Below, piece by piece: positions 36,954 through 48,111 of a DNA stretch of 64,000 bases. The first letter of the stretch is position 1, and the number at the start of each line of letters is the position of its first letter. The position numbers and the translations under genes are program-made. The notes under the pieces are model-generated. The model was not told where the DNA came from and searched no databases. It saw only the letters and a program-made list of their open reading frames with translations. This stretch comes from Amphritea atlantica (GTDB lineage: Bacteria > Pseudomonadota > Gammaproteobacteria > Pseudomonadales > Balneatricaceae), in the NCBI GenBank assembly GCA_024397875.1, contig CP073344.1, positions 3,897,001-3,961,000 of the forward strand, written 5' to 3'.

Positions 36954-38213
36954 ATGGAAAATCAAATTTTTGAATTACAATATGCAATGGACACCTTTTA
37001 TTTTCTGGTGTGTGGTGCATTAGTTATGTGGATGGCGGCAGGTTTCGCCATGCTCGAAGCGGGTCTGGTGCGGTCTAAAAACACCACCGAGATCCTGACT
37101 AAAAACGTGGCTCTGTTCTCAATTGCCTGCGTTATGTACATGGTGTGCGGTTATCACATTATGTATGGCGGCGACCTGTTCCTGAGCACTATTGGCGAAC
37201 TCGATGTTGATCAGGTTCTGGCCGACTCTGCTGAAGAAGGATTCGATGGTGGCTCTGTTTACTCCGGTGCATCTGACTTCTTCTTCCAGGTAGTCTTTGT
37301 TGCTACCGCCATGTCTATCGTTTCCGGCGCGGTTGCTGAACGTATGAAGCTGTGGGCATTCCTGGCTTTCGCTGTGGTAATGACTGGCGTTATCTACCCA
37401 ATGGAAGGTGCATGGACCTGGAACGGCGATGACGTTTTCGGCATGTACAACCTGGGCGACCTTGGTTTCTCTGACTTTGCCGGTTCAGGTATCGTACACA
37501 TGGCAGGTGCAGCCGCTGCACTGGCCGGTGTTCTGCTACTGGGCGCACGTAAAGGTAAATATACCGCTAATGGCGTAAATGCTATTCCGGGTGCGAACCT
37601 GCCACTGGCGACTTTGGGTACCTTTATCCTGTGGATGGGCTGGTTCGGTTTCAACGGTGGTTCTGTACTGAAACTGGGCGATGTTTCTAGCGCTCACTCT
37701 GTTGCAATGGTGTTCCTGAATACCAATGCAGCAGCCGCTGGTGGCTCTATCGCAGCCCTGATCACTGCCCGCATGCTGTTCGGTAAAGCGGACCTGACCA
37801 TGCTGTTGAACGGTGCTCTGGCTGGCCTGGTTGCCATCACTGCTGAACCCTCTACGCCTACGGCTCTGCAGGCAACTCTGTTCGGTGCGATCGGCGGTGT
37901 ACTGGTGGTATTCGCGATCATCACTCTGGACAAACTGCGTATCGATGATCCTGTCGGTGCGATCTCTGTACACGGCGTGTGTGGTCTGCTGGGTCTGCTG
38001 CTGGTACCTGTAACCAACGGTGACGTCAGCTTCAGCGGCCAGCTGATCGGTGCTGCTACTATCTTTACATGGGTCTTCGTCACCAGCCTGGTTGTCTGGG
38101 CAATCCTTAAAGCGGTTATCGGTATCCGGGTCAGCGAAGAGGAAGAATACGAAGGTGTTGATCTTGCTGAATGCGGTATGGAAGCCTACCCAGAGTTCAC
38201 CTCTGGTAAGTAA
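36954..38213 (+). CDS. amtB: Ammonium transporter
   Basis: 419 residues from the ATG at 36954, which has AGGGGGAA upstream; the longer frame from a TTG is unlikely. There are eleven or so membrane helices. Family signatures: GCALVMWMAAGFAMLEAGLVRSKN near the N-terminus, the pore His in GSGIVHMAGAAAALAG, the second pore His in ISVHGVCGLLGLLL, and the cytoplasmic GARKGKY loop. It conducts ammonium or ammonia into the cell. It is co-transcribed with glnK from the sigma54 promoter and followed by a GC-rich hairpin. Codon use looks strongly biased, as in highly expressed genes. Confidence 0.95.
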   Translation: MENQIFELQYAMDTFYFLVCGALVMWMAAGFAMLEAGLVRSKNTTEILTKNVALFSIACVMYMVCGYHIMYGGDLFLSTIGELDVDQVLADSAEEGFDGGSVYSGASDFFFQVVFVATAMSIVSGAVAERMKLWAFLAFAVVMTGVIYPMEGAWTWNGDDVFGMYNLGDLGFSDFAGSGIVHMAGAAAALAGVLLLGARKGKYTANGVNAIPGANLPLATLGTFILWMGWFGFNGGSVLKLGDVSSAHSVAMVFLNTNAAAAGGSIAALITARMLFGKADLTMLLNGALAGLVAITAEPSTPTALQATLFGAIGGVLVVFAIITLDKLRIDDPVGAISVHGVCGLLGLLLVPVTNGDVSFSGQLIGAATIFTWVFVTSLVVWAILKAVIGIRVSEEEEYEGVDLAECGMEAYPEFTSGK

Positions 38214-38240
38214 TTCAACAAGCGATATATAGATATCTGT

Positions 38241-38266
38241 AAAAAGGGGAGCCTCGGCTCCCCTTC
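38241..38266 (+). terminator. Hairpin after amtB
   Basis: GGGGAGCC (38246-38253) and GGCTCCCC (38256-38263) pair, followed by TTCTGACGTTTT. The T-run is interrupted, so termination may be partial, allowing some readthrough into the second P-II gene. Confidence 0.6.
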
Positions 38267-38280
38267 TGACGTTTTATTAA

Positions 38281-40074
<1,794 letters not shown>

Positions 40075-40075
<1 letters not shown>

Positions 40076-41301
40076 TGATGACCCGCCCGGTGAGCGCCCT
40101 ATCGACTAGGGAAAAGTCGCTAATAGAGTCTCTTATCAGGTTGTCTGAGATTAACTCCGGCACCCTCAACGAGGCCGGAGTTAATCAGGTCGGCGCATTG
40201 CTGAGCGACATGTTCTGCAAGCGACTCAGTTGTGACCATCAGCAACGAACTCTGCCTCCCTATACGTTGTTTCGTTCCGATGGCCGTGCCGTCGAGAATC
40301 CCCTCGGGGATCTGCATATTCTGAGCAAACGCCCGGACGCCCCATTGCAGGTATTGCTCACCGGCCATCTCGATACCGTATTTCCGACAGAATCAGAATT
40401 TCAGCAGTGTCAGTGGCTAGATGACCAGACGCTGAAGGGGCCGGGAGTAAGCGACATGAAGGGCGGGCTGTTAGTCATGCTGGAAGCCCTGAGCGCATTT
40501 GAACAATCCCCCCTGGCGCAACGAATCGGCTGGACCGTTATTCTGAACCCTGATGAGGAGATCGGCTCACCCGGCTCTGCACCGATTCTGGCACAACAGG
40601 CAGAACATCATGATGTGGGGATGATCTATGAACCGGCACTGCCCAATGGACAACTGGCCGGTGAGCGCAAAGGCAGCGGCAATTTCACGGCGATTATCGC
40701 GGGCGTAGCCGCGCATGCCGGCCGGGAACACCATCTGGGTCGTAATGCAATCTGTGCTATGGCCGAGTATATAACAGCAATTGATCAACTGAACGGGCAA
40801 CGCGACGGGGTCACCATCAATGTTGGCATCGTCAATGGCGGAGTGACCACCAATCAGGTACCCGATCAGGCCCACTGCCGCTTTAATATTCGCACCCGGA
40901 TCCGCGCAGATGAACAGTGGTGTCAGCAGCAACTGCAAACAATCGGACAGCAGATCAACAGCAAAGAGGGGATTTCACTGGCTCTGCATGGCAGTTTCGG
41001 TCGCACCCCAAAAATGTTAGACCAGGCCCACCTCGCGCTGTTCCAGCTGGTTACCGAATGTTCGGGACAACTCGGCGTGCCTCTCTCATGGGAGCCAACC
41101 GGAGGCTGCTGTGATGGTAATAATCTATCGGCGGCGGGGCTGCCCAATGTTGACACCCTGGGTGTACTGGGCGGCAATATTCACAGCCACAGGGAGTTTA
41201 TCCGGCTTCCCAGCCTGGTCGAACGCGCCCGACTGAGTACACTGATACTGTTGCGGCTGGCCGAGCAACCGGAAACCTGGCGCAGACAACCTATGCAGTA
41301 A
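40075..41301 (+). CDS. M20-family metallohydrolase inside the ast operon
   Basis: 408 residues, related to carboxypeptidase G2 and ArgE/DapE-type deacylases. Zinc and catalytic residues are all present: H and D in LLTGHLDTVFP, D in GPGVSDMKGGL, EE in NPDEEIGSPGS, E in YEPALPNG, dimerisation-domain His in AAHAGREHHLGRNA, and the final His in GNIHSHREFI. The start ATG shares one base with the astC stop, so coupling is tight. Because astE is absent from this operon, this enzyme could remove succinate from succinylglutamate, the last AST step. That is inference; peptidase or another N-acyl amino-acid hydrolase activity is also possible. Confidence 0.82.
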
Positions 41302-41359
41302 GTTTTTATCTGCTGTTGCAGCTAAGCTTTACTTCAGAACGAGACAGAGGAGATTAGGG

Positions 41360-42394
41360 ATGAACGATATCAGTATAATTCGCCCCATCAGATTATCAGA
41401 TCTGGATCGCCTCTGTGAGCTGGCCATGGACAGCGGTCCGGGATTCACCTCACTGCCCGGCAACCGGGACCTGCTTGAAGCCAAAATCATGGCCTCTGAA
41501 GTCGCCTTTAGTCAGACCACAGCAGACCCGCTCGGCGCCAGTTACCTGTTCGTTCTCGAAGCTGCACAGGATAGCAAAGTGATCGGCGTCTGCGGTATCG
41601 AGTCTGCGGTTGGCCTGCGGGAACCGTTTTATCATTATCGCCTGGGAACGGTTGTTCATGCATCCCGCGAGCTGGGTGTGCATAACAGTTTTCAGACCCT
41701 CTACCTCTGTAACGACTACACCGGCTGCACCGAAGTCTGTACCCTTTATCTGGATCCGGAATACCGGCGCGACAATTACGGCAGTTTACTGTCCCGCTGC
41801 CGTTTTTTGTTTCTGGCTCAATTCAAACAGCGCTTCCCCGGCAAGGTGATCGCGGAGATGCGCGGCGTCAGTGACGCTCAGGGTCTTTCCCCCTTCTGGA
41901 ATGGTCTGGGGCGGCACTTCTTCAGTATGGAGTTCTCTGAAGCGGATTACCTCACAGGGCTAGGCAATAAAGTATTTATTGCTGAGCTGATGCCGAAACA
42001 CTCAATCTATATACACCTGTTGCCGGAAGCCGCCCGACAGGTCATCGGAGAGGTCCATGAGCAAACAGTCCCCGCCCGCAAGCTACTGGAAAGTGAAGGG
42101 TTTCGCTATGAGGAGTACATCGATATTTTTGATGCGGGTCCCACTCTGGCCTGTGAGCTTAAAGATATCCGCGCCGTCAGAAAAAGCCGTTATGTGGAGG
42201 TCCATATCGGACCCTTTCAGCAACATACAACCCCTTTCCTGATCAGCAATACATTGCTGCAAAACTTCCGCTGCACCGTGGTAGAGATAGCGCCCTCCGA
42301 AGGCCGGATAACCCTGACAGCAGAACTCGCACACCTGTTGCAGGTCAGTGAAGGCGACAGGGTAAGGGTTGTGCCCTTAAAGAGCAGGAGCTAA
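41360..42394 (+). CDS. astA: Arginine N-succinyltransferase
   Basis: 344 residues. First step of the AST pathway: succinyl-CoA plus arginine gives N2-succinylarginine. Family signatures are IIRPIRLSDLDRLCELAMDSGPGFTSLP at the N-terminus, CTLYLDPEYRRDNYGSLLSRCRFLF, and EMRGVSDAQGLSPFWNGLGRHFFSMEF. The protein length matches AstA. A single astA copy is present rather than the aruF-aruG pair of pseudomonads. It lies three bases before astD. Upstream of its ATG is GAGGAGATTAGGG, a good ribosome site. Confidence 0.94.
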   Translation: MNDISIIRPIRLSDLDRLCELAMDSGPGFTSLPGNRDLLEAKIMASEVAFSQTTADPLGASYLFVLEAAQDSKVIGVCGIESAVGLREPFYHYRLGTVVHASRELGVHNSFQTLYLCNDYTGCTEVCTLYLDPEYRRDNYGSLLSRCRFLFLAQFKQRFPGKVIAEMRGVSDAQGLSPFWNGLGRHFFSMEFSEADYLTGLGNKVFIAELMPKHSIYIHLLPEAARQVIGEVHEQTVPARKLLESEGFRYEEYIDIFDAGPTLACELKDIRAVRKSRYVEVHIGPFQQHTTPFLISNTLLQNFRCTVVEIAPSEGRITLTAELAHLLQVSEGDRVRVVPLKSRS

Positions 42395-42397
42395 GTC

Positions 42398-43870
42398 ATG
42401 AAAGCAAACGCATCTCTGTTTATAAACGGCCGCTGGGTTCAGGGAAAAGGCGAACGCTTTACCTCACTGAACCCTGCAACAGCCCAGAGGATATGGCAGG
42501 GCCATAGCGCCACCGGATCGCAGGTCAGTGAGGCGGTGGAGATCGCGCGTAACGCATCCGGGCGCTGGTGTGACATGACACTGGAACAGCGCCAGAGTTA
42601 TATACTGCGCTTTACCGAGCTGCTGAAAGAGTATTCTGAACTGCTCGCCGATACCATCGGTCAGGAAACCGGAAAACCCCTGTGGGAAAGCCGCACGGAG
42701 ATAACCGCGATGATCGGGAAAACCGATATCTCTATCCGTGCCCATAAGGAGCGTTGTCCGACCCGGATCGAACACGGTCCTCAGGGGGATCAGGTTCTGC
42801 AACATAAACCTCACGGCGTGGTCGCGGTATTCGGTCCCTACAATTTTCCCATGCATCTGCCCAATGGGCATATTCTTCCAGCACTGCTGGCAGGCAACAC
42901 CGTGGTCTTCAAACCCAGCGAGCTGACCCCTCGTTGCGCTGAACTGATGTTACACCTGTGGCAAAAGGCAGAGCTGCCTGACGGCGTACTGAATCTGATC
43001 CAGGGTAACAGCGAAACCGGTAAAGCACTCGCCTCGCATCAGGGCATTGATGGCTTGTTTTTCACCGGCAGCGCAGTGACCGGTCAGTTACTGCACCGCC
43101 AGTTTGGCGGCCAGCCGGAAAAAATTCTGGCACTGGAGATGGGCGGCAATAATCCGCTGGTGATTACTCCGGTACACAACCTCAAAGCGACACTTCACGA
43201 TACGATTATCTCTGCATTTATCAGTGCCGGACAGCGCTGCACCTGCGCCCGTCGCCTGTTGGTGCCGGACTCCGACTGGGGGGATCACTTCGTGGATAAA
43301 CTGGTACAGCGGTGCCGTAAAATACGGATCGGTGCCTACAACGGAGATCCGCAACCGTTTATGGGGACCCTGATCAGTACACAGGCAGCTGACTCAATCC
43401 TCACGGGGCAACAGAAACTGATTCAGAACGGCGCCTCTGTTCGCCTCGAGACGCAGCTGCAAAACAGCGCTGGAACACTTTTGTCACCGGCAATCATCGA
43501 TACCTCTGCCGTAGGAACGTTACCCGACCAGGAATATTTCGGTCCCTTGCTGCAGGTGATCCGCTACCGCAGTTTCGATGCCGCTATTAGCAGCGCTAAC
43601 GACACAAGTTACGGCCTTTCTGCCGGCCTGTTTAGTGATGACAGAGAACAATATGAACACTTTAAACGCCATATCCGCGCCGGCATCATCAACTGGAATC
43701 GTCCCCTGACAGGGGCCAGCAGTGCGATGCCGTTTGGCGGTTGTGGTATCAGCGGTAACCATCGTCCGTCGGCCTATTACGCAGCAGATTACTGTGCCTA
43801 CCCGGTGGCATCCATCGAAAGCAGTTCACCCTGCCTGCCGGATAAGCTCAGTCCCGGGCTGGAACTGTAA
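42398..43870 (+). CDS. astD: Succinylglutamate-semialdehyde dehydrogenase
   Basis: 490-residue NAD-dependent aldehyde dehydrogenase oxidising N-succinylglutamate semialdehyde to succinylglutamate. Signatures: FGPYNFPMHLPNGHILPALLAGNTVVFKPSE, glutamate in ALEMGGNNPLV, the nucleophilic Cys in SAGQRCTCARRLL, and EYFGPLLQVIRY. The start MKANASLFINGRWVQG is normal for AstD. It is three bases after astA and 18 bases before astB, so it belongs to one transcript. Confidence 0.94.
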   Translation: MKANASLFINGRWVQGKGERFTSLNPATAQRIWQGHSATGSQVSEAVEIARNASGRWCDMTLEQRQSYILRFTELLKEYSELLADTIGQETGKPLWESRTEITAMIGKTDISIRAHKERCPTRIEHGPQGDQVLQHKPHGVVAVFGPYNFPMHLPNGHILPALLAGNTVVFKPSELTPRCAELMLHLWQKAELPDGVLNLIQGNSETGKALASHQGIDGLFFTGSAVTGQLLHRQFGGQPEKILALEMGGNNPLVITPVHNLKATLHDTIISAFISAGQRCTCARRLLVPDSDWGDHFVDKLVQRCRKIRIGAYNGDPQPFMGTLISTQAADSILTGQQKLIQNGASVRLETQLQNSAGTLLSPAIIDTSAVGTLPDQEYFGPLLQVIRYRSFDAAISSANDTSYGLSAGLFSDDREQYEHFKRHIRAGIINWNRPLTGASSAMPFGGCGISGNHRPSAYYAADYCAYPVASIESSSPCLPDKLSPGLEL

Positions 43871-43888
43871 CAGGGTCACGGAGGCGCT

Positions 43889-45310
43889 ATGCTTTATCGG
43901 GAAGTTAACTTCGACGGACTGATCGGACCAAGCCATAACTATGCGGGCCTGTCGCCGGGGAATATCGCCTCAGATCAACATAAAGGGGAGATCGCATCAC
44001 CGCGACAGGCAGCCCTTCAGGGGCTGGAAAAGATGTGGCGCCTGGTGCAGCTGGGGCAGGTACAGGGGGTTTTACCGCCCGCTTCCCGCCCCGATATTGA
44101 GACGTTGCAGCGTTTCGGCTTCAGCGGTTCAGTTCCGGAGATTATCGGACAGGCATACCGTCAGGCGCCCCATTTACTGGCCGCATGCTACTCCGCATCC
44201 ACCATGTGGGCCGCCAATGCGGCGACCGTTTCCGCCAGCAGAGACTGCCCGGACGGCAGAGTTCATTTCACCCCGGCCAATCTGATCACCACCCTACACC
44301 GCTCGATTGAAACGAACTACAGCGCCGACATGCTAAAACGGATTTTCAGTGATCCGGCCCATTTCTGTCATCACCCATCACTCCCTTGCCAAAGCGATTA
44401 TGCAGACGAGGGTGCGGCCAACCATACGCGGCTGTGTGATTCTCACAGCCAGCCCGGGATAACCCTGCTGGTCTACGGTCGTGGCAGCAATAATCCACCC
44501 CCGAAGCGCTATCCTGCCCGACAGACTCTGGCGGCCTGTGAAACACTGGTACGACAGCATCAGCTGCCGGCGGCTAATGTCGTTCTTGCACAACAAAACC
44601 CGACCGTTATCGATCAGGGCGTATTTCACCATGATGTTATCGGTGTCGGCCACCGTAACTTTCTGATGCTGCATCAGGACTCGTTTTTCAACCAGACTCG
44701 GGTATTGCAGCAACTGCAACAGCAGTGGCAACACCCCGACTACTCCCGTGGTGAGCCCCTGATTATTACTGAGTTCAGTCAGGACCTGCTCAGTGTCAGG
44801 GAGGCGGTTTCCAGCTATCTCTTTAATAGCCAGCTGATCAGCGTATCGCCGCCCGTTAGTTCACCTCATCCCCCTGACAAGCAAAGCCCTGATATTCAGA
44901 GCCCTGACATATTGAACGCTGAAGCCAAACAGATGCTGTTACTGGCGCCAACAAACTGCCTGGCTTCCGACGCAGCCCTGAAAGCCATTGACTGGTTAAT
45001 TGCGGGCGATAACCCGGTAGCGGCCGTTGAGTATATCGATCTTACCCAGAGTATGAACAACGGTGGAGGCCCCGCCTGCCTGCGTCTCAGAGTTCCGCTG
45101 AGTCAGACTGAGCAAAATGCAGTACATCCGGGCGTTATGCTTGATTTCACCCTCTACAACCGGCTGAAAAGCTGGATCAACACACACTATCGGGAGCAAC
45201 TCACAGCGGATGATCTGGCAGATCCCTGTCTCCCGGTTGAGATTCAGGCAGCCCTGGATGAACTAACGGAGATACTGGAGCTCCCGGGGCTCTACCCGTT
45301 TCAGGTATAA
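43889..45310 (+). CDS. astB: N-succinylarginine dihydrolase
   Basis: 473 residues. Hydrolyses N2-succinylarginine to N2-succinylornithine, ammonia and CO2. Signatures: NFDGLIGPSHNYAGLSPGN, the catalytic Glu in ADEGAANHTRL, His in HHDVIGVGHRNFLMLHQ, and nucleophile Cys in NNGGGPACLRLRVPL. Length is slightly above the family norm because of a Pro/Ser-rich stretch at about residues 320-345 (SPPVSSPHPPDKQ followed by two copies of SPDI), a likely disordered surface insertion. It is the last ast gene seen; astE does not follow. Confidence 0.94.
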   Translation: MLYREVNFDGLIGPSHNYAGLSPGNIASDQHKGEIASPRQAALQGLEKMWRLVQLGQVQGVLPPASRPDIETLQRFGFSGSVPEIIGQAYRQAPHLLAACYSASTMWAANAATVSASRDCPDGRVHFTPANLITTLHRSIETNYSADMLKRIFSDPAHFCHHPSLPCQSDYADEGAANHTRLCDSHSQPGITLLVYGRGSNNPPPKRYPARQTLAACETLVRQHQLPAANVVLAQQNPTVIDQGVFHHDVIGVGHRNFLMLHQDSFFNQTRVLQQLQQQWQHPDYSRGEPLIITEFSQDLLSVREAVSSYLFNSQLISVSPPVSSPHPPDKQSPDIQSPDILNAEAKQMLLLAPTNCLASDAALKAIDWLIAGDNPVAAVEYIDLTQSMNNGGGPACLRLRVPLSQTEQNAVHPGVMLDFTLYNRLKSWINTHYREQLTADDLADPCLPVEIQAALDELTEILELPGLYPFQV

Positions 45311-45350
45311 AAACACACACTTTTAGTATAATCATACCTATACTCTCACA

Positions 45351-48101
45351 ATGACTTTTAAGATGACCGGCCGAGTGTACATTGCTGTCCTGGTATATAT
45401 TGCCTGGGTAGTTCTTTATCTTGTGTGGGATTACTCACGTGAACAGAGTCGTATCTATGAAAAGATTGATAGCACTCTGACTACCAGCGCCCTCGCCGCT
45501 CCTCTGTTACTGCCCTACAGTTTCCATCACCGGGACATGAAACCAGGCGATATCGATCCGGCAAACGACCTGAAAAACACACTACAGCTATCTCAATACG
45601 CTCAGAATACTGACGCTATCTACCTCTATACCCTGATAAAAAAGGGGAACACCGTCTATTTCACCAGTTCCAGCGCGACAGAGGCTGAACTGGCGTCTGG
45701 TAAAGAGCTATACAGCTATTTCGAACCCTACGAGACTGCTGATCCCAGAATAAATGAGGTCTTTGCCAATAAGGTACCGCTTTTTCTTGATATCACAGAT
45801 AAGTGGGGAAGTTTCCGGAGCGTCTTTATCCCTCAAACATCCCCCGATGGCAGCTTCTTTATCACCGCCGCCGATATGGAAATAAGCCAGATTGAATCCC
45901 TGTTGAACCAGCGACTCGCTCAGCAACTGGGGCTGGCCATTATATTTTTACTTTTTTTGTCGCCGGTCATGTTCACCTTCTCTGCCGCACAGCGCCGCTG
46001 GGCAAACAATCTTGAAGCCAGTGTCCGGAAGCGTACCCGGGAGTTGCATGACAGCGAGAAACGCCTCAGTTCAATCATTGAACACTCGCCTGTCGGAATT
46101 TTCCACTATAACCAGGATTCAGTCATTACCATGATCAACCAGCGCTTTGGAGAGATTCTTGGCTCCTCCGATAAAGTACTGGTGGGTTTCAACATGCTGG
46201 ACAAGCTGACCGATGAAAAGCTCCGGGCAGCCCTGCAAGATGCATTAAATGGCAAAGTCGGTCTTTTCGAAGGTCCTTATGTCTCAGTCACAGGCCAGCG
46301 AAAAATGTATCTGATCGCTGAGTTTGTTCCTCTGCGGGATGCTCAGGGCCAGATAAATGGTGGTGTCGGTGTATTCAACGATGCAACAGAGCAGCAGACC
46401 ACCACCAATACGCTGAAAAAACTGTCGATGGCTGTCGAACAAAGCCCTAACGTTGTGGTGATAACCGACAAAAGCGGCCAGATAGAGTACGTTAACCCCC
46501 GTTTCACGGATATTACCGGTTATTATCCGGATGAGGTGATCGGCAAAAATCCCCGGCTGCTCAACTCCGGAGAGACCACAGCAGAGATCTATGGAGATCT
46601 GTGGAAAACTCTGCTGGCCGGGCAGGAGTGGCGCGGCGTATTTCATAACAGAAAGAAGAACGGTGAGCTTTACTGGGCCGAAGAGGTTATATCCCCGATC
46701 ACGAATAACTTTGGCGAAATCACTCATTTTATTGCACTGCAGGAAGATATCACTGAAGTACGCCGAATTTCCGATGAGATAAACTTCCAAACCACCCATG
46801 ATTCACTTACCGGGTTATTAAACCGCCGACAGTTTGAAAATGAGCTGACCCGGATCGTGGAACACGCCCACAATCACCACTCCCACCATGTCCTCTGCTT
46901 TATCGATATCGACCAGTTTAAGATCGTCAATGACACCTGTGGACACATGGCGGGGGATGATCTGTTGCGCCAGATCAGTAACCTTATCAGAGATAAGCTT
47001 CGCCGCCGTGATATCCTCGCACGCCCAGGCAGCGATGAGTTTCTGATATTGCTCGAGAATGCTAGCCTGGCGCAGGGTGAGCGGGTCATACAGATGATCA
47101 TGAATGACCTGAAAAAATTCCGTTTCCAGTGGGAAGATCACAACTTTCAGGTTGAGATCAGTGCCGGACTCACCGTGATAGACCCGCAGACATCCAGTGC
47201 TATTAGCGCGATGCAGGATGTGGATACGGCCTGTTACACTGCAAAAGATGCCGGCCGCAACCGGTTTCATATCTACAATGACAATGATGAGCAGCAACTG
47301 ATTCGCAAAGGCTATATACAGTGGGCCAGCGAGATCCACCACGCCCTGGATGATAATCGCTTCCAGCTCTACGTTCAGCCGATTGTGCCGTTGCAAAAAA
47401 AGCAGAACACTGGCTATGAAGTGCTGATCCGGCTACTGTCTGAATCGGGCGATCTGGTCGCTCCCGGCGCCTTTCTCCCGGCCGCTGAACGATACAATAT
47501 TGCGTCTCAGATTGATCGCTGGGTGATCCGGAATACCCTGCAGTGGATGGCAAAAAATATTGATCACCTTGACCATATTGATAGCCTGGCGATTAACCTG
47601 TCTGGCCAGTCATTGGGCGATGACGCCTTGCTGGGGTACATTATCCGCAGCATTGAACAGGGGGTTGTTCCGGCACGCATGATCAAGTTTGAGATCACAG
47701 AAACGGCGGCAATTGCCAATCTTAAAGATGCCCAGATATTTATCCGCTCACTGAAAAGCCTGGGTTGCCGCTTTGCCCTTGATGACTTCGGCAGCGGCCT
47801 CTCCTCTTTCGCGTACCTGAAAAACCTGCCGGTGGACCTGCTCAAAATCGACGGCATATTCGTGCGGGATATAATCACCGACCCGATCGACGAAGCGATG
47901 GTTCGTTCAATCAATGAGGTCGGCCATATCATGGGGATGGAAACCATTGCCGAGTTCGTTGAAACGGACGAGATTATGGAGCGACTCAGACAGTTGGGTG
48001 TCGATTATGCTCAGGGCTACACTATCAGCCGTCCGCGCCCGATCAATACTATTCTGGACACCGCTACAGCGACAGCAGAAACCAGCTCAGAACAAGCCTG
48101 A
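45351..48101 (+). CDS. Membrane PAS-PAS-GGDEF-EAL protein
   Basis: 916 residues. TM1 is at about 8-28, a periplasmic region at 30-190 and TM2 at about 192-215. Two PAS domains follow (about 240-350 and 360-470), then GGDEF (about 480-640) with RPGSDEF, a one-residue variant. The EAL domain (about 650-905) has EVL in GYEVLIRLL but keeps Asn (LAINLSGQS), Glu (EITETAAI), DD (LDDFGSGLSSF), Lys (LKIDGIFV) and Gln (AQGYTISRP). A c-di-GMP phosphodiesterase role is most likely. It begins 40 bp after astB with no terminator between, though a TATAAT at 45327-45332 may give it a private promoter. It ends 10 bp from cpxA. Confidence 0.83.
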   Translation: MTFKMTGRVYIAVLVYIAWVVLYLVWDYSREQSRIYEKIDSTLTTSALAAPLLLPYSFHHRDMKPGDIDPANDLKNTLQLSQYAQNTDAIYLYTLIKKGNTVYFTSSSATEAELASGKELYSYFEPYETADPRINEVFANKVPLFLDITDKWGSFRSVFIPQTSPDGSFFITAADMEISQIESLLNQRLAQQLGLAIIFLLFLSPVMFTFSAAQRRWANNLEASVRKRTRELHDSEKRLSSIIEHSPVGIFHYNQDSVITMINQRFGEILGSSDKVLVGFNMLDKLTDEKLRAALQDALNGKVGLFEGPYVSVTGQRKMYLIAEFVPLRDAQGQINGGVGVFNDATEQQTTTNTLKKLSMAVEQSPNVVVITDKSGQIEYVNPRFTDITGYYPDEVIGKNPRLLNSGETTAEIYGDLWKTLLAGQEWRGVFHNRKKNGELYWAEEVISPITNNFGEITHFIALQEDITEVRRISDEINFQTTHDSLTGLLNRRQFENELTRIVEHAHNHHSHHVLCFIDIDQFKIVNDTCGHMAGDDLLRQISNLIRDKLRRRDILARPGSDEFLILLENASLAQGERVIQMIMNDLKKFRFQWEDHNFQVEISAGLTVIDPQTSSAISAMQDVDTACYTAKDAGRNRFHIYNDNDEQQLIRKGYIQWASEIHHALDDNRFQLYVQPIVPLQKKQNTGYEVLIRLLSESGDLVAPGAFLPAAERYNIASQIDRWVIRNTLQWMAKNIDHLDHIDSLAINLSGQSLGDDALLGYIIRSIEQGVVPARMIKFEITETAAIANLKDAQIFIRSLKSLGCRFALDDFGSGLSSFAYLKNLPVDLLKIDGIFVRDIITDPIDEAMVRSINEVGHIMGMETIAEFVETDEIMERLRQLGVDYAQGYTISRPRPINTILDTATATAETSSEQA

Positions 48102-48111
48102 TCCAATCCTC

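Noticed and set aside
45351..48101. Treating the PAS-GGDEF-EAL gene as part of arginine catabolism
   Set aside because: It follows astB by 40 bp without a terminator, but a private TATAAT and unrelated function make co-function unproven.
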